Shown here one piece after another: positions 56,620 through 64,000 of a stretch of 64,000 bases of DNA. The stretch is from Asticcacaulis tiandongensis (GTDB lineage: Bacteria; Pseudomonadota; Alphaproteobacteria; Caulobacterales; Caulobacteraceae). The translations under genes and the position numbers were made by a program. The stretch lies in assembly GCF_006475605.1 (NCBI RefSeq), contig NZ_ML636837.1, forward strand, positions 265,468-329,467. Direction: 5' to 3'. Position 1 is the first letter of the stretch. Every line of letters begins with the position of its first letter. The notes under the pieces are model-generated. The model was given only the letters and a program-made list of their open reading frames with translations. It was not told where the DNA came from and searched no databases.

Positions 56620-58692
56620 ATGTCATGGCGTGAGCGTTTACCGGCCAGACTGATCAAGCCCCTGATCGCCCTTGTGGCACTTCAGGTGGCGGTCTGTCTG
56701 GCCGATTTTATCCTGCCGCCGGACATGTCCCGTGCCCGCGAGGCTTCTGCCGTCGCCCTTGACCGCAACGGCGCATGGCTCAGAGCCTTGCCCGTCGAAG
56801 GCGGCACATGGCGTATCCGTGCCGATCTTGACCGCACCGACCCGCAGTTCCTCAAACATCTGCTGAAAACCGAAGACGAGCGCTTTTACTGGCATCTGGG
56901 GGTCGATCCGATCGCCATTGTTCGTGCGTTTGGCTCTAACCTGCGCTCAGGCGATATTGTCTCCGGTGGCTCGACCATCACCATGCAAACCGCCCGACTG
57001 CTGGAGCCCAAACCCCGCACCTATCTCGCCAAGGTCACCGAAGTCTTTCGCGCCTTTCAGCTTGAGATGCGCTATTCCAAGCGCGAAATCCTGTCCGTCT
57101 ATCTGACCCTTGCGCCCTATGGCGGCAATCTTGAGGGTGTGCGGGCGGCATCGCTTTCCTATTTCGGACAGGAACCGCAGAACCTCACCCTCGGTCAGCA
57201 AGCCCTGCTGATCGCCCTGCCTCAGGCCCCCGAAGCCCGCCGACCCGACCGTAACCCGCAAAATGCGGTAAACGCCCGCAATCTGGTGCTGCAACGTCTG
57301 GCTGACCGCAATATCATCTCGCAGGTTCAACTCATTGAGGCCCGCGAAGAACCGGTCGCCTCAGGCCGCCTCATCTTCAATGCCCATGCCTGGCATGCCG
57401 CCGGTCGTCTGGCCTCTGAGGCCGCCCGCACAAACACGCTTCAACCCACCGTCGTCACCACCATCGACGCCCCCCTTCAGACCCGCCTCGAAGCGCTGGC
57501 GCGGCGCACCGCCACCGAGCAAGGCCCCGATAGCTCAGTGGCCATCATGGTCATCGACCTGAGAACCCGCGCCGTCCGCGCCAGTGTCGGGTCATCGGGC
57601 CTTGACCGCGCCGGTGGCTGGATCGACATGACGCAGGCCACCCGTTCCCCCGGTTCGGCCCTCAAACCCTTTATCTACGGCATGGGCTTTGAGGACGGCA
57701 TTATCGCGCCGGATACCCGCCTGATCGATGCCCCGACCCGATTTGGCGACTATCAACCGGAAAACTTTGACCGCGCCTTTCATGGCGAAGTCTCCGCCAG
57801 AGAGGCCCTGACCCATTCGTTGAACATCCCTGCCGTCACCGTGCTCAACCGCATCGGTGTCGGCGGTTTCGAAGGGCGTCTGGCCTCGGTCGGTGTACCG
57901 CTGAAACGCCCAAAGGCCGGTTTGCGCGATGCCGGTCTGGCGCTGGCGCTTGGAGGCGCCGGTATAAAACTGGCCGATCTCGCCATGCTCTATGCCGCCC
58001 TTGATGACGGCATCGCCAAGCCGCTGGCGTGGACGCAAGCCGAGGAAACCGGCAATCTCAACCGGCGCGGCACACGGTTTTTACAAAAAGACGCCGCCGC
58101 CCGTGTCGTCTCCATCCTGCGTGAAACCCCGCCGCCCGATGGTCGCCTGCCCGCACATCTGATGAAATCCGGCAATCGTCCTGCCTATAAGACCGGCACC
58201 TCCTATGGCTACCGCGATGCTTTGGCCGCGGGCCTTGCCGGTGGCTATGCCGTGCTCGTCTGGACAGGCCGTCCCGATGGCGGTGCCCGTGCCGGTCAGA
58301 CCGGCCGCGAAGCCTCCGCGCCTCTGCTGTTTGACGTCTTCGACCAGATCAACACCCCGTCTCAGGCCCCTCAGGCCCTTGGGCCCGCCCGCGCCCCCGA
58401 AGCCCTGAAAACCCTTGAGACCGGCGCTCGCGGCCCCTCGATCCTGTTCCCGCCAAACGGTGCCCGCCTCTATGTCGAAACCGATGCCAACGGGCAAAAA
58501 CGCGGCCTGAAACTGTCGGCCCGCGGCAAGGGCCCTTTGTCGTGGTACATTAACGGTTTGCCGGTTGATTCTGACCTGATCTGGGTACCGGAAAGCGACG
58601 GCTTTTATGACCTCAGCGTCATAGACACAGACGGCCACATTGCCCGCAGCCATGTCCGCGTTCAGATCATCGGAACCACCCCGCCTCATTGA
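56620..58692 (+). CDS. pbpC: Penicillin-binding protein 1C
   Basis: A bifunctional peptidoglycan enzyme of 690 residues. An N-terminal membrane helix (about 12-30) is followed by the GT51 transglycosylase domain, with Glu in KTEDERFYWHLGVDP and GGSTITMQTARLL. The transpeptidase domain has SPGSALKPF (Ser346), HSLNIP (SxN) and KTGTS. The C-terminal BiPBP_C domain (ILFPPNGARLYVE to the end) identifies class 1C. It is translated right after the macroglobulin gene. Confidence 0.96.
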   Translation: MSWRERLPARLIKPLIALVALQVAVCLADFILPPDMSRAREASAVALDRNGAWLRALPVEGGTWRIRADLDRTDPQFLKHLLKTEDERFYWHLGVDPIAIVRAFGSNLRSGDIVSGGSTITMQTARLLEPKPRTYLAKVTEVFRAFQLEMRYSKREILSVYLTLAPYGGNLEGVRAASLSYFGQEPQNLTLGQQALLIALPQAPEARRPDRNPQNAVNARNLVLQRLADRNIISQVQLIEAREEPVASGRLIFNAHAWHAAGRLASEAARTNTLQPTVVTTIDAPLQTRLEALARRTATEQGPDSSVAIMVIDLRTRAVRASVGSSGLDRAGGWIDMTQATRSPGSALKPFIYGMGFEDGIIAPDTRLIDAPTRFGDYQPENFDRAFHGEVSAREALTHSLNIPAVTVLNRIGVGGFEGRLASVGVPLKRPKAGLRDAGLALALGGAGIKLADLAMLYAALDDGIAKPLAWTQAEETGNLNRRGTRFLQKDAAARVVSILRETPPPDGRLPAHLMKSGNRPAYKTGTSYGYRDALAAGLAGGYAVLVWTGRPDGGARAGQTGREASAPLLFDVFDQINTPSQAPQALGPARAPEALKTLETGARGPSILFPPNGARLYVETDANGQKRGLKLSARGKGPLSWYINGLPVDSDLIWVPESDGFYDLSVIDTDGHIARSHVRVQIIGTTPPH

Positions 58693-58765
58693 ACGGCCCT
58701 TTTCATTTGGCGTAACCGCGTTTTTGCGTTAACCTTTTCGCATCTGTTACAGAGGGGAGACGGAT

Positions 58766-58981
58766 ATGATCGAACTGACCACCGCAGGCGCAGGCTATGG
58801 GCGGCGCAAACGTCGCATAGACCCATTACTCATTAGCTTTTTTCAGGTCGTCCTTGGCCTGACCGGTGCGGCCACCCTGATCCTGTTCTTCTACACAGGC
58901 TCTTTTTCCGCTGCCGGTGAATGGGCGGATGCGACGATCAACACCGTGATTACGAGCATCGCTTCCTTTCTGCCGTGGTAA
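58766..58981 (+). CDS. Small uncharacterised membrane protein
   Basis: The 71-residue product has a basic stretch GRRKRRIDP, followed by one clear hydrophobic segment (ISFFQVVLGLTGAATLILFFY, with its core at about 25-45) and a weaker one at the end. GGGGAG lies upstream of the ATG, supporting translation. No family is recognised. It stands alone between pbpC and the carbonic anhydrase gene. Confidence 0.65.
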   Translation: MIELTTAGAGYGRRKRRIDPLLISFFQVVLGLTGAATLILFFYTGSFSAAGEWADATINTVITSIASFLPW

Positions 58982-59069
58982 AGCGGCTGAGTGCGAATCC
59001 AAAATTAACACTTGATCGACCGTCTCCAAGCTTTTATTTCCAACGGACATTGAAAGCACGGAGATGACC

Positions 59070-59690
59070 ATGGTTGACGAACTGATTGAAAACAATCGCA
59101 AGTGGTCCCGTGAAAAAGTCCGCGTTGATCCAGATTTTTTCTCGCGTCTGGTGCGTCAGCAAAATCCTGAATATCTCTGGATCGGCTGCTCAGACTCACG
59201 CGTTCCGGCCAACGAAATCGTTAATCTCGATCCGGGCGAGTTGTTTGTTCACCGCAACGTCGCCAATCTCGCCCCGCCACAGGACGCCAATTACCTGTCG
59301 GTGCTGCAATATGCCGTCAATGTGTTGAAGATCAAACATGTGCTCGTTGTTGGCCACTATGGCTGCGGCGGTGTACGTGCGGCGATTGAATCAACCGGCG
59401 ACACCCTGATTGACCACTGGCTGTCCCCGATCCGCGATGTCGCCCACGCTCATCGTCATGAACTTGATACCTGCGATAACCAGAATGAGCGCGTTGATCG
59501 CCTGTGTGAACTGAACGTGATCGATCAGGTGCGTAATGTCGCCACCAACCCGATTATCCTCAATGCCTGGCGTCAGGGTCAGCCTCTGGCCGTACATGGC
59601 TGGGTCTATTCCATCGCCAACGGCCTCGTGACCGACCTTAATGTGTCGGTGCGTAGCCTTGCCGAGCGTGAGCGCCTGTTCGGAATATAA
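59070..59690 (+). CDS. can: Beta-class carbonic anhydrase
   Basis: Interconverts CO2 and bicarbonate. Zinc ligands are visible: Cys40 with Asp42 in WIGCSDSRVP, and His96 and Cys99 in VGHYGCGGV. FVHRNVANL and LCELNVIDQV are also typical. The 206 residues align well with E. coli Can. Two ATGs are six bases apart; GGAG abuts the first, so the second (59070) has the better spacing. Confidence 0.95.
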   Translation: MVDELIENNRKWSREKVRVDPDFFSRLVRQQNPEYLWIGCSDSRVPANEIVNLDPGELFVHRNVANLAPPQDANYLSVLQYAVNVLKIKHVLVVGHYGCGGVRAAIESTGDTLIDHWLSPIRDVAHAHRHELDTCDNQNERVDRLCELNVIDQVRNVATNPIILNAWRQGQPLAVHGWVYSIANGLVTDLNVSVRSLAERERLFGI

Positions 59691-59837
59691 GCGCCAGATA
59701 CTTTTCTGTTCGCAGATCACAGCTTTTAGGTAATTACGCCGTTCTGTTCAGAACTTGTTTAACTCTTTGCCGCCAAATGGCGATTCATACAGGCCCTTAC
59801 CCTGTTGGATTCATTAGGTTTTGGTTAAGATTTACAC

Positions 59838-60758
59838 ATGACAGCCACTCTTGGCTTAGGATCAGCACAGTTCGGCTGTGATTACGGCATCTCCAATCCG
59901 CGCGGTCGCGTGGCTGAGGACGAAGTGCGTCAGATCCTTAAGCTGGCAGCCGATTGTGGTCTTAAAACCATTGATGTCGCCCCCTATGGCGGCGATGTCG
60001 AACGCATACTGGGGCGCTGCTGGCCGTTCCCGTCACCTTTCAAGCCGCAAATCCGCACCCTGCGCATTGAAAAAGGCCTCGACTGGCTGGAATCGCGCCT
60101 GAAACGCTCGGTCGATCATATGGGACTGGCCCGCGCGCAGGTCGCCCTGATTGATAATGCCGAAGACCTGATGGGGCCTCAGGGCGACGCCCTGTGGGCG
60201 CGTCTGGAAAAACTCAAATCCGAAGGCCTGTTCAAAAGCATCGGCATCAATGCCACCCTTAAGGATCGTCCGGTGCTTCTGGCCAAACGCTTTAAGCCCG
60301 ACCTGATGCAATTGCCCTGCTCGCTGCTCGATCAGCGTCTGGTGCAAAACGGCGATATCGAAGCCCTTGCCGCGCTCGGCACCGAAGTTCAGATCCGTTC
60401 GGTCTTCCTTCAGGGCCTGATGTTCGTTCCGCGTCAGGACCTGCCTGCCAACCTTCAGCCGGTTGGCCCGCAACTGTCCCGCATTCGCCGCCATCTGGCC
60501 GAAACCGGCACAGACCCCCTGCATGCAGCCCTAAGCTTCGCCCTTAATCTCAAAGGCGTGTCCTCAGTGATTGTCGGCGTGACCTCTGCCGCTGAACTCA
60601 GGGCGGTGATTGCGGCTTCTGACCGGCCTAAACCCGATCTGGCATGGGAAAGCTTTGCCCTTAAGGATGAAGTCGCCCTTGATCCTGACCTGTGGTACAA
60701 GGATTTCTCCGGCGAACCGCGTCCTCTGGCCGCCAACGGCTATATCCGCGCCGCCTGA
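59838..60758 (+). CDS. Aldo/keto reductase-like protein
   Basis: A TIM-barrel protein of 306 residues with the family start LGLGSAQFGCDYGI and the DVAPYGGDVE segment that holds the catalytic Asp and Tyr. The usual catalytic His is not evident: the corresponding strand reads ALIDNAEDL. The Lys strand is also altered (IRTLRIEKG). Such divergent members occur in sugar metabolism and some may not act as standard reductases. IVGVTSAAELRAVI near the end fits the NADP-binding region. It stands alone upstream of mutM. Confidence 0.85.
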   Translation: MTATLGLGSAQFGCDYGISNPRGRVAEDEVRQILKLAADCGLKTIDVAPYGGDVERILGRCWPFPSPFKPQIRTLRIEKGLDWLESRLKRSVDHMGLARAQVALIDNAEDLMGPQGDALWARLEKLKSEGLFKSIGINATLKDRPVLLAKRFKPDLMQLPCSLLDQRLVQNGDIEALAALGTEVQIRSVFLQGLMFVPRQDLPANLQPVGPQLSRIRRHLAETGTDPLHAALSFALNLKGVSSVIVGVTSAAELRAVIAASDRPKPDLAWESFALKDEVALDPDLWYKDFSGEPRPLAANGYIRAA

Positions 60759-60784
60759 GCCGTTTTTAATATCCAGAGTTCTCC

Positions 60785-61657
60785 ATGCCCGAATTGCCTG
60801 AGGTGGAAACCGTCCGGCGCGGCCTTCAGCCGGTGCTCGAAGGCGCACGCCTGTCCGATGTGCATCTCAACCGCCCCAATCTCCGCTATCCGTTTCCTGA
60901 CCGCTTTGCCGAGCGGCTGAATGATGCCACCGTGCTGCGTCTGGAACGCCGCGCCAAATATCTTCTGTTCCATCTCGACACGCAGGACATCTGGGTGACG
61001 CATCTGGGCATGACCGGCCGCTTTCAGATTACCGGCGCTAATGCCATCTCCCTTGATGCCAGCTATTACCACGCCCAGACCCCACAAGACCGCCATCGCC
61101 ACGTCCGCCTCCTGAGCCATACCGACAACGGCACGGTACATATAGATTTCTACGACCCGCGCCGCTTCGGTTTCATGCTCCTGCTGCGCCCCGATGAACT
61201 TTACGCTCAGAACTGGTGGCGGGAACTGGGCACCGAGCCCTTGTCCGACGCCCTGACGCCTGACCATCTCTATGCGGCCTTCAGCCCGAGACGCCAGAAC
61301 CTGAAGGCGCTTCTGATGGATCAGCGCCTGATATCGGGTCTTGGCAATATATATGTCTGCGAAGCCCTGTACCTGTCCGGGCTGCACCCTGACCGCTCAG
61401 GCACCTCCCTGACCCGTGATGAGGCCACACGCCTGACGCAGGCCATCAAAGATGTGCTCGAAGCCGCCGTCAAAGCGGGCGGCTCCTCGATCAGCGATTT
61501 TTCCGGCGCCTCAGGTGAGCTCGGCTACTTCCAGCACAATTTCACCGTCTATGGCCGCGAACACCAGCCCTGCCAGACGTCCGGATGTACGGGTATAATC
61601 ACCCGTAAGGTGCATTCCGGACGCTCCACCTTCTTCTGTCCGGTCTGCCAATCATGA
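60785..61657 (+). CDS. mutM: Formamidopyrimidine-DNA glycosylase
   Basis: Base-excision repair enzyme for 8-oxoguanine. The catalytic N-terminus is PELPEVETVRRGL right after Met, with RRAKYLLFHL (Lys near 59) further on. The zinc finger is complete: Cys residues in CQTSGC and FFCPVC at the C-terminus. The 290 residues are normal. It starts 26 bases after the aldo/keto reductase gene. mutM next to rpsT and dnaA is a conserved alphaproteobacterial neighbourhood. Confidence 0.97.
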   Translation: MPELPEVETVRRGLQPVLEGARLSDVHLNRPNLRYPFPDRFAERLNDATVLRLERRAKYLLFHLDTQDIWVTHLGMTGRFQITGANAISLDASYYHAQTPQDRHRHVRLLSHTDNGTVHIDFYDPRRFGFMLLLRPDELYAQNWWRELGTEPLSDALTPDHLYAAFSPRRQNLKALLMDQRLISGLGNIYVCEALYLSGLHPDRSGTSLTRDEATRLTQAIKDVLEAAVKAGGSSISDFSGASGELGYFQHNFTVYGREHQPCQTSGCTGIITRKVHSGRSTFFCPVCQS

Positions 61658-61834
61658 AAAAGACCAGAGCCAAAAATACAAAGACCCGACCTGAATCCGA
61701 CTCTTTGCCCGAATCTTTGAATTGTAGCGTTGACCTTGTGCACACCTTCGGTTATATCCCGCGCTCTTTGAAATTCCCTTGTGCAGGGCCCGTCTCTGCG
61801 CAGTTTCGTTAATTTTCGTCCCCAAAGGTGATGA

Positions 61835-62101
61835 ATGGCTAATAATCCCGGCGCCAAAAAAGCGATCCGCAAAATCGCCCGCCGTACCGAAGTAAACAAG
61901 GCACGTCGTTCGCGCGTTCGTACCTACGTACGTAAGTTTGAAGAAGCTCTGGCTGCCGGTGATGCCACCGTCGCCAAAACCGCTTTCATCGACGCTCAAT
62001 CCGAGCTGTCGCGTGCGGTGACCAAGGGCGTGATCCACAAAAACACGGTCGCCCGCAAGGTGTCGCGTCTGGCGGCTGCGCTCAAGAAACTGGCCGCTTA
62101 A
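61835..62101 (+). CDS. rpsT: 30S ribosomal protein S20
   Basis: A small basic protein that binds 16S rRNA. The 88 residues show the usual pattern: [39 protein letters not shown], and [20 protein letters not shown] near the end. AAAGGTGATGA includes the ribosome binding site. It is preceded by 177 bases of non-coding sequence with its own promoter, and followed by a hairpin. Confidence 0.97.
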   Translation: MANNPGAKKAIRKIARRTEVNKARRSRVRTYVRKFEEALAAGDATVAKTAFIDAQSELSRAVTKGVIHKNTVARKVSRLAAALKKLAA

Positions 62102-62131
62102 GGCTCGTTTTTACACGGCGATATTTTACGT

Positions 62132-62160
62132 CAAGGCCCTGAATTTCAGGGCCTTGATTT
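62132..62160 (+). terminator. Probable intrinsic terminator of rpsT
   Basis: CAAGGCCCTGAA pairs perfectly with TTCAGGGCCTTG around one base and is followed by ATTTGTCTTG. The T run is weak, hence the moderate confidence. Confidence 0.7.
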
Positions 62161-62263
62161 GTCTTGACCTCTGATAATCCAGTCTGATTTTAAGCTGATG
62201 CGAAAGCATCGGCCCCGTTGTTTTGTGCGCCGCAACGCCAATAATAGCAGGGAAATCCGACGG

Positions 62264-62289
62264 TTAAACGCCCATTAATTTTCCATTAA
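62264..62289. promoter_or_regulatory. Tandem CtrA-type boxes upstream of dnaA
   Basis: TTAA stands three times with exact seven-base spacing (62264-62267, 62275-62278, 62286-62289), giving two overlapping full TTAA-N7-TTAA sites, the known CtrA consensus of Caulobacter. It lies about 350 bases before the dnaA start. Two GANTC sites (62318 and 62479) follow. The 539-base gap 62102-62640 shows no protein or tRNA gene. Confidence 0.7.
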
Positions 62290-62317
62290 ATTCTTGTTTC
62301 TGGCGAACGGGTTATCA

Positions 62318-62322
62318 GAGTC
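62318..62322. promoter_or_regulatory. GANTC (CcrM-type methylation) site in dnaA upstream region
   Basis: GAGTC, a match to the CcrM target. In Caulobacter, methylation of such sites modulates dnaA transcription. A five-base motif can occur by chance, so the functional call is tentative. Confidence 0.5.
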
Positions 62323-62478
62323 AACTAAAATATCCGCACCTGTGAGCAAATATCCTCGTTGACCCCGCCGTCCAGCAGGCTAATGTGCCGGTGTCTCGCC
62401 TTTTCCATCCCATTACGGATGAATTGGAGACGTTCGGGGCTGCTTGGACGTCACGAGGAATTACGATTTTGAAACCGA

Positions 62479-62483
62479 GATTC
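62479..62483. promoter_or_regulatory. Second GANTC site in dnaA upstream region
   Basis: GATTC, 158 bases before the dnaA start codon. It would change from full to half methylation when the replication fork passes. Chance occurrence cannot be excluded. Confidence 0.5.
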
Positions 62484-62640
62484 TGGTGCCGCTTTGGCGG
62501 CTTCGGGAACAAAAGTCGGCACCTGTCGGCTATGGTTGCGTGCCCGTTTAAGGCGCTCAGCCACAGAGAAAAGCTGTGTCCGGTTTCGTGTGGTTTGTTT
62601 GTGTTTTTAGGGATGGGAAAATGATCGGGGCGATAAGATT

Positions 62641-64000
62641 ATGCCAAGCCTGAACAACTGGTCGCCGGTCCTGCCTGAAGCGGTATGGACAAAAGTCGCC
62701 ACGACCCTGCGCCATGAACTCGGCGAAGGGCCATATAATTCCTATGTTGCCCCCTCCACGATCCGCCAGAGCGCTCTGGGTGATCCTGTGCTCGTTACCC
62801 CTACGATCTATGCCCGTGACTGGTTCGCCCGCAACGCCTTGAAACGCGCCAACGAACTGTGGACGCAGAACGATCCCGAAGGTCGTATTCTCGACATCAA
62901 ATCCCGCGCGGAATTCACTGAGACCGCACCTCAAACCCCTGCCGCCGAACCGCTCCCGCCGATCAGCGATATTCCGGGCACAGCACCTGCCTCTGGCCCA
63001 ACCTCTGGCCCAATCTCTGGCGCAGTCGTCAGTTTCAGCGACGCCGCCGCCCGTATTGCCGGTCTTCAGGAACGCCTGACCTTTGATACTTTCGTGCCCG
63101 GTCGCGGCAACGAATTTGCCTATACCATGTCCCGTCAGGTTGCCTCATGGGCCGACGGACACTTTAATCCGGTCTTTTTCCATGGCCCTTATGGCTACGG
63201 CAAGACGCACCTGCTGAACGCCATTGCCTGGGAAGCGCAACGCCTTAAGCCGGATGCGAAGATTGTTTATCTGACCGCTGAAAAATTCACCGCCACCTTT
63301 GTGAAATCCCTTCAGGACAAGTCGCTGTCGGCCTTCAAGGCGCAGATGCGCGGCGCCGATCTCCTGCTGATTGACGATGTTCACTTCATTGGCGGCAAGG
63401 TTTCGTCTCAGGAAGAACTGTTTCACACCCTGACGGCGTTAATCGAAGACAACCGCCGCGTTGTCTTTACGGCGGATCGCCCGCCTTCGCACCTGAGCGA
63501 AATCGAAGCGCGTCTGCGCTCGCATCTCTCATCCGGTCTGGTCTGTGCCCTTGAGGCCGCCGATCAGTCCTTACGGATGGGCATCATCGAGCGCAAGCTT
63601 GATCACCTATCGCGCCGGCTGGGTCTGACCCGTATGCCGGACACCGACATTTTACATTTTTTATCAGAACGCGTTCCGGGCTCCATCCGTGAACTGGAGG
63701 GGGCTGTGAATACACTGGCCGCTTCCGCCGGTCCGCGTCTGGGGAGTTTGACTTTGGACGAAGCTATGGCCCTGCTGCAACCGAACCTGAAAGTGGCGGT
63801 TGAACGCCGCATTACGGTCGACGAAATTCAGAAGCTGGTCTCGGAACACTACAATCTGAAACAGGCTGACCTCCTGTCCGAGCGCCGCACCCGTTCGGTC
63901 GCCCGCCCGCGTCAGGTCGCCATGTGGCTGTGCAAGCAGAACACCACCCGTTCCTATCCGGACATTGGTCGTCGTTTCGGCGGTCGTGACCATACAACCG
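62641..64000 (+). CDS. dnaA: Chromosomal replication initiator DnaA (3' end beyond window)
   Basis: The AAA+ initiator of chromosome replication. The frame is open from ATG 62641 to the window end (453 codons). The N-terminal domain I starts with WTKVATTLRHELGEG. Domain III shows Walker A GPYGYGKTHLL (about residue 182), Walker B LLLIDDVHFIGGK, and RRVVFTADRPPSHL. The C-terminal DNA-binding domain begins SEHYNLKQADLLSERRTRSV and runs into the signature GGRDHTT where the window stops. Probably 15-30 residues are missing. Other ATGs just upstream (62613, 62621) are out of frame. Confidence 0.96.
   Translation, partial: MPSLNNWSPVLPEAVWTKVATTLRHELGEGPYNSYVAPSTIRQSALGDPVLVTPTIYARDWFARNALKRANELWTQNDPEGRILDIKSRAEFTETAPQTPAAEPLPPISDIPGTAPASGPTSGPISGAVVSFSDAAARIAGLQERLTFDTFVPGRGNEFAYTMSRQVASWADGHFNPVFFHGPYGYGKTHLLNAIAWEAQRLKPDAKIVYLTAEKFTATFVKSLQDKSLSAFKAQMRGADLLLIDDVHFIGGKVSSQEELFHTLTALIEDNRRVVFTADRPPSHLSEIEARLRSHLSSGLVCALEAADQSLRMGIIERKLDHLSRRLGLTRMPDTDILHFLSERVPGSIRELEGAVNTLAASAGPRLGSLTLDEAMALLQPNLKVAVERRITVDEIQKLVSEHYNLKQADLLSERRTRSVARPRQVAMWLCKQNTTRSYPDIGRRFGGRDHTT

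Noticed and set aside
62102-62640. Chromosomal replication origin next to dnaA
   Set aside because: No cluster of DnaA boxes (TTATNCACA-like) and no AT-rich unwinding repeats were found; in Caulobacter the origin lies several genes from dnaA. Only regulatory boxes are reported.

Overview
The window looks like a chromosome segment from a Caulobacteraceae-type alphaproteobacterium, most probably close to Asticcacaulis. This is an inference from gene content and order: the block coaBC-dut / ubiE-ubiB / mutM-rpsT-dnaA, a SenC-RegB-RegA redox cluster, a DUF2794 protein, TadE-type pilus proteins, and tandem TTAA-N7-TTAA (CtrA-type) boxes plus GANTC (CcrM-type) sites upstream of dnaA. No 16S rRNA gene is present to confirm it.

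Positions 1-26.6 kb form a surface-polysaccharide locus with visibly lower GC than the rest. It holds dTDP-L-rhamnose genes (rfbC partial, rfbB, rfbD, with rfbA about 10 kb away), UDP-galactofuranose (glf) and UDP-galactose (galE) genes, GDP-mannose synthesis (manC), a Wzm/Wzt ABC exporter, and seven glycosyltransferase genes or gene sets. It also holds an unusual cassette: an inositol-monophosphatase-family enzyme, a DUF115/Maf-like domain fused to a NeuB-type synthase, and a CMP-sugar synthetase. These fit synthesis, assembly and export of a heteropolysaccharide that may contain a nonulosonic-acid-like sugar. Two GT2-GT4 enzymes are paralogues. One carries a coiled-coil tail joined through a run of ten C; the other has its tail as a separate overlapping gene.

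Positions 26.8-36.3 kb carry peroxide defence (ahpC, ahpF), murI, an M3 peptidase, two TadE-like proteins, rarD, asd and a single-domain response regulator. Palindromic REP-like elements with two stem-loops lie between genes here and further on (six loci). One, at 36.49-37.70 kb, is split by an IS110-family element. The non-coding end of that element has the layout of a bridge RNA, and its candidate guide sequences match both the interrupted repeat and the element's own ends.

Positions 37.7-64 kb are housekeeping: an FAD oxidoreductase, zapE, a CitE-like lyase, a Bax-inhibitor-1 protein, DUF2794, Sco1/SenC divergent from regB-regA, dapB, dut-coaBC, ubiE-ubiB, a receiver protein, a giant alpha-2-macroglobulin with pbpC, carbonic anhydrase, an aldo/keto reductase-like protein, mutM, rpsT and the start of dnaA, which runs off the window. 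The 539-bp gap before dnaA holds cell-cycle-type regulatory motifs.
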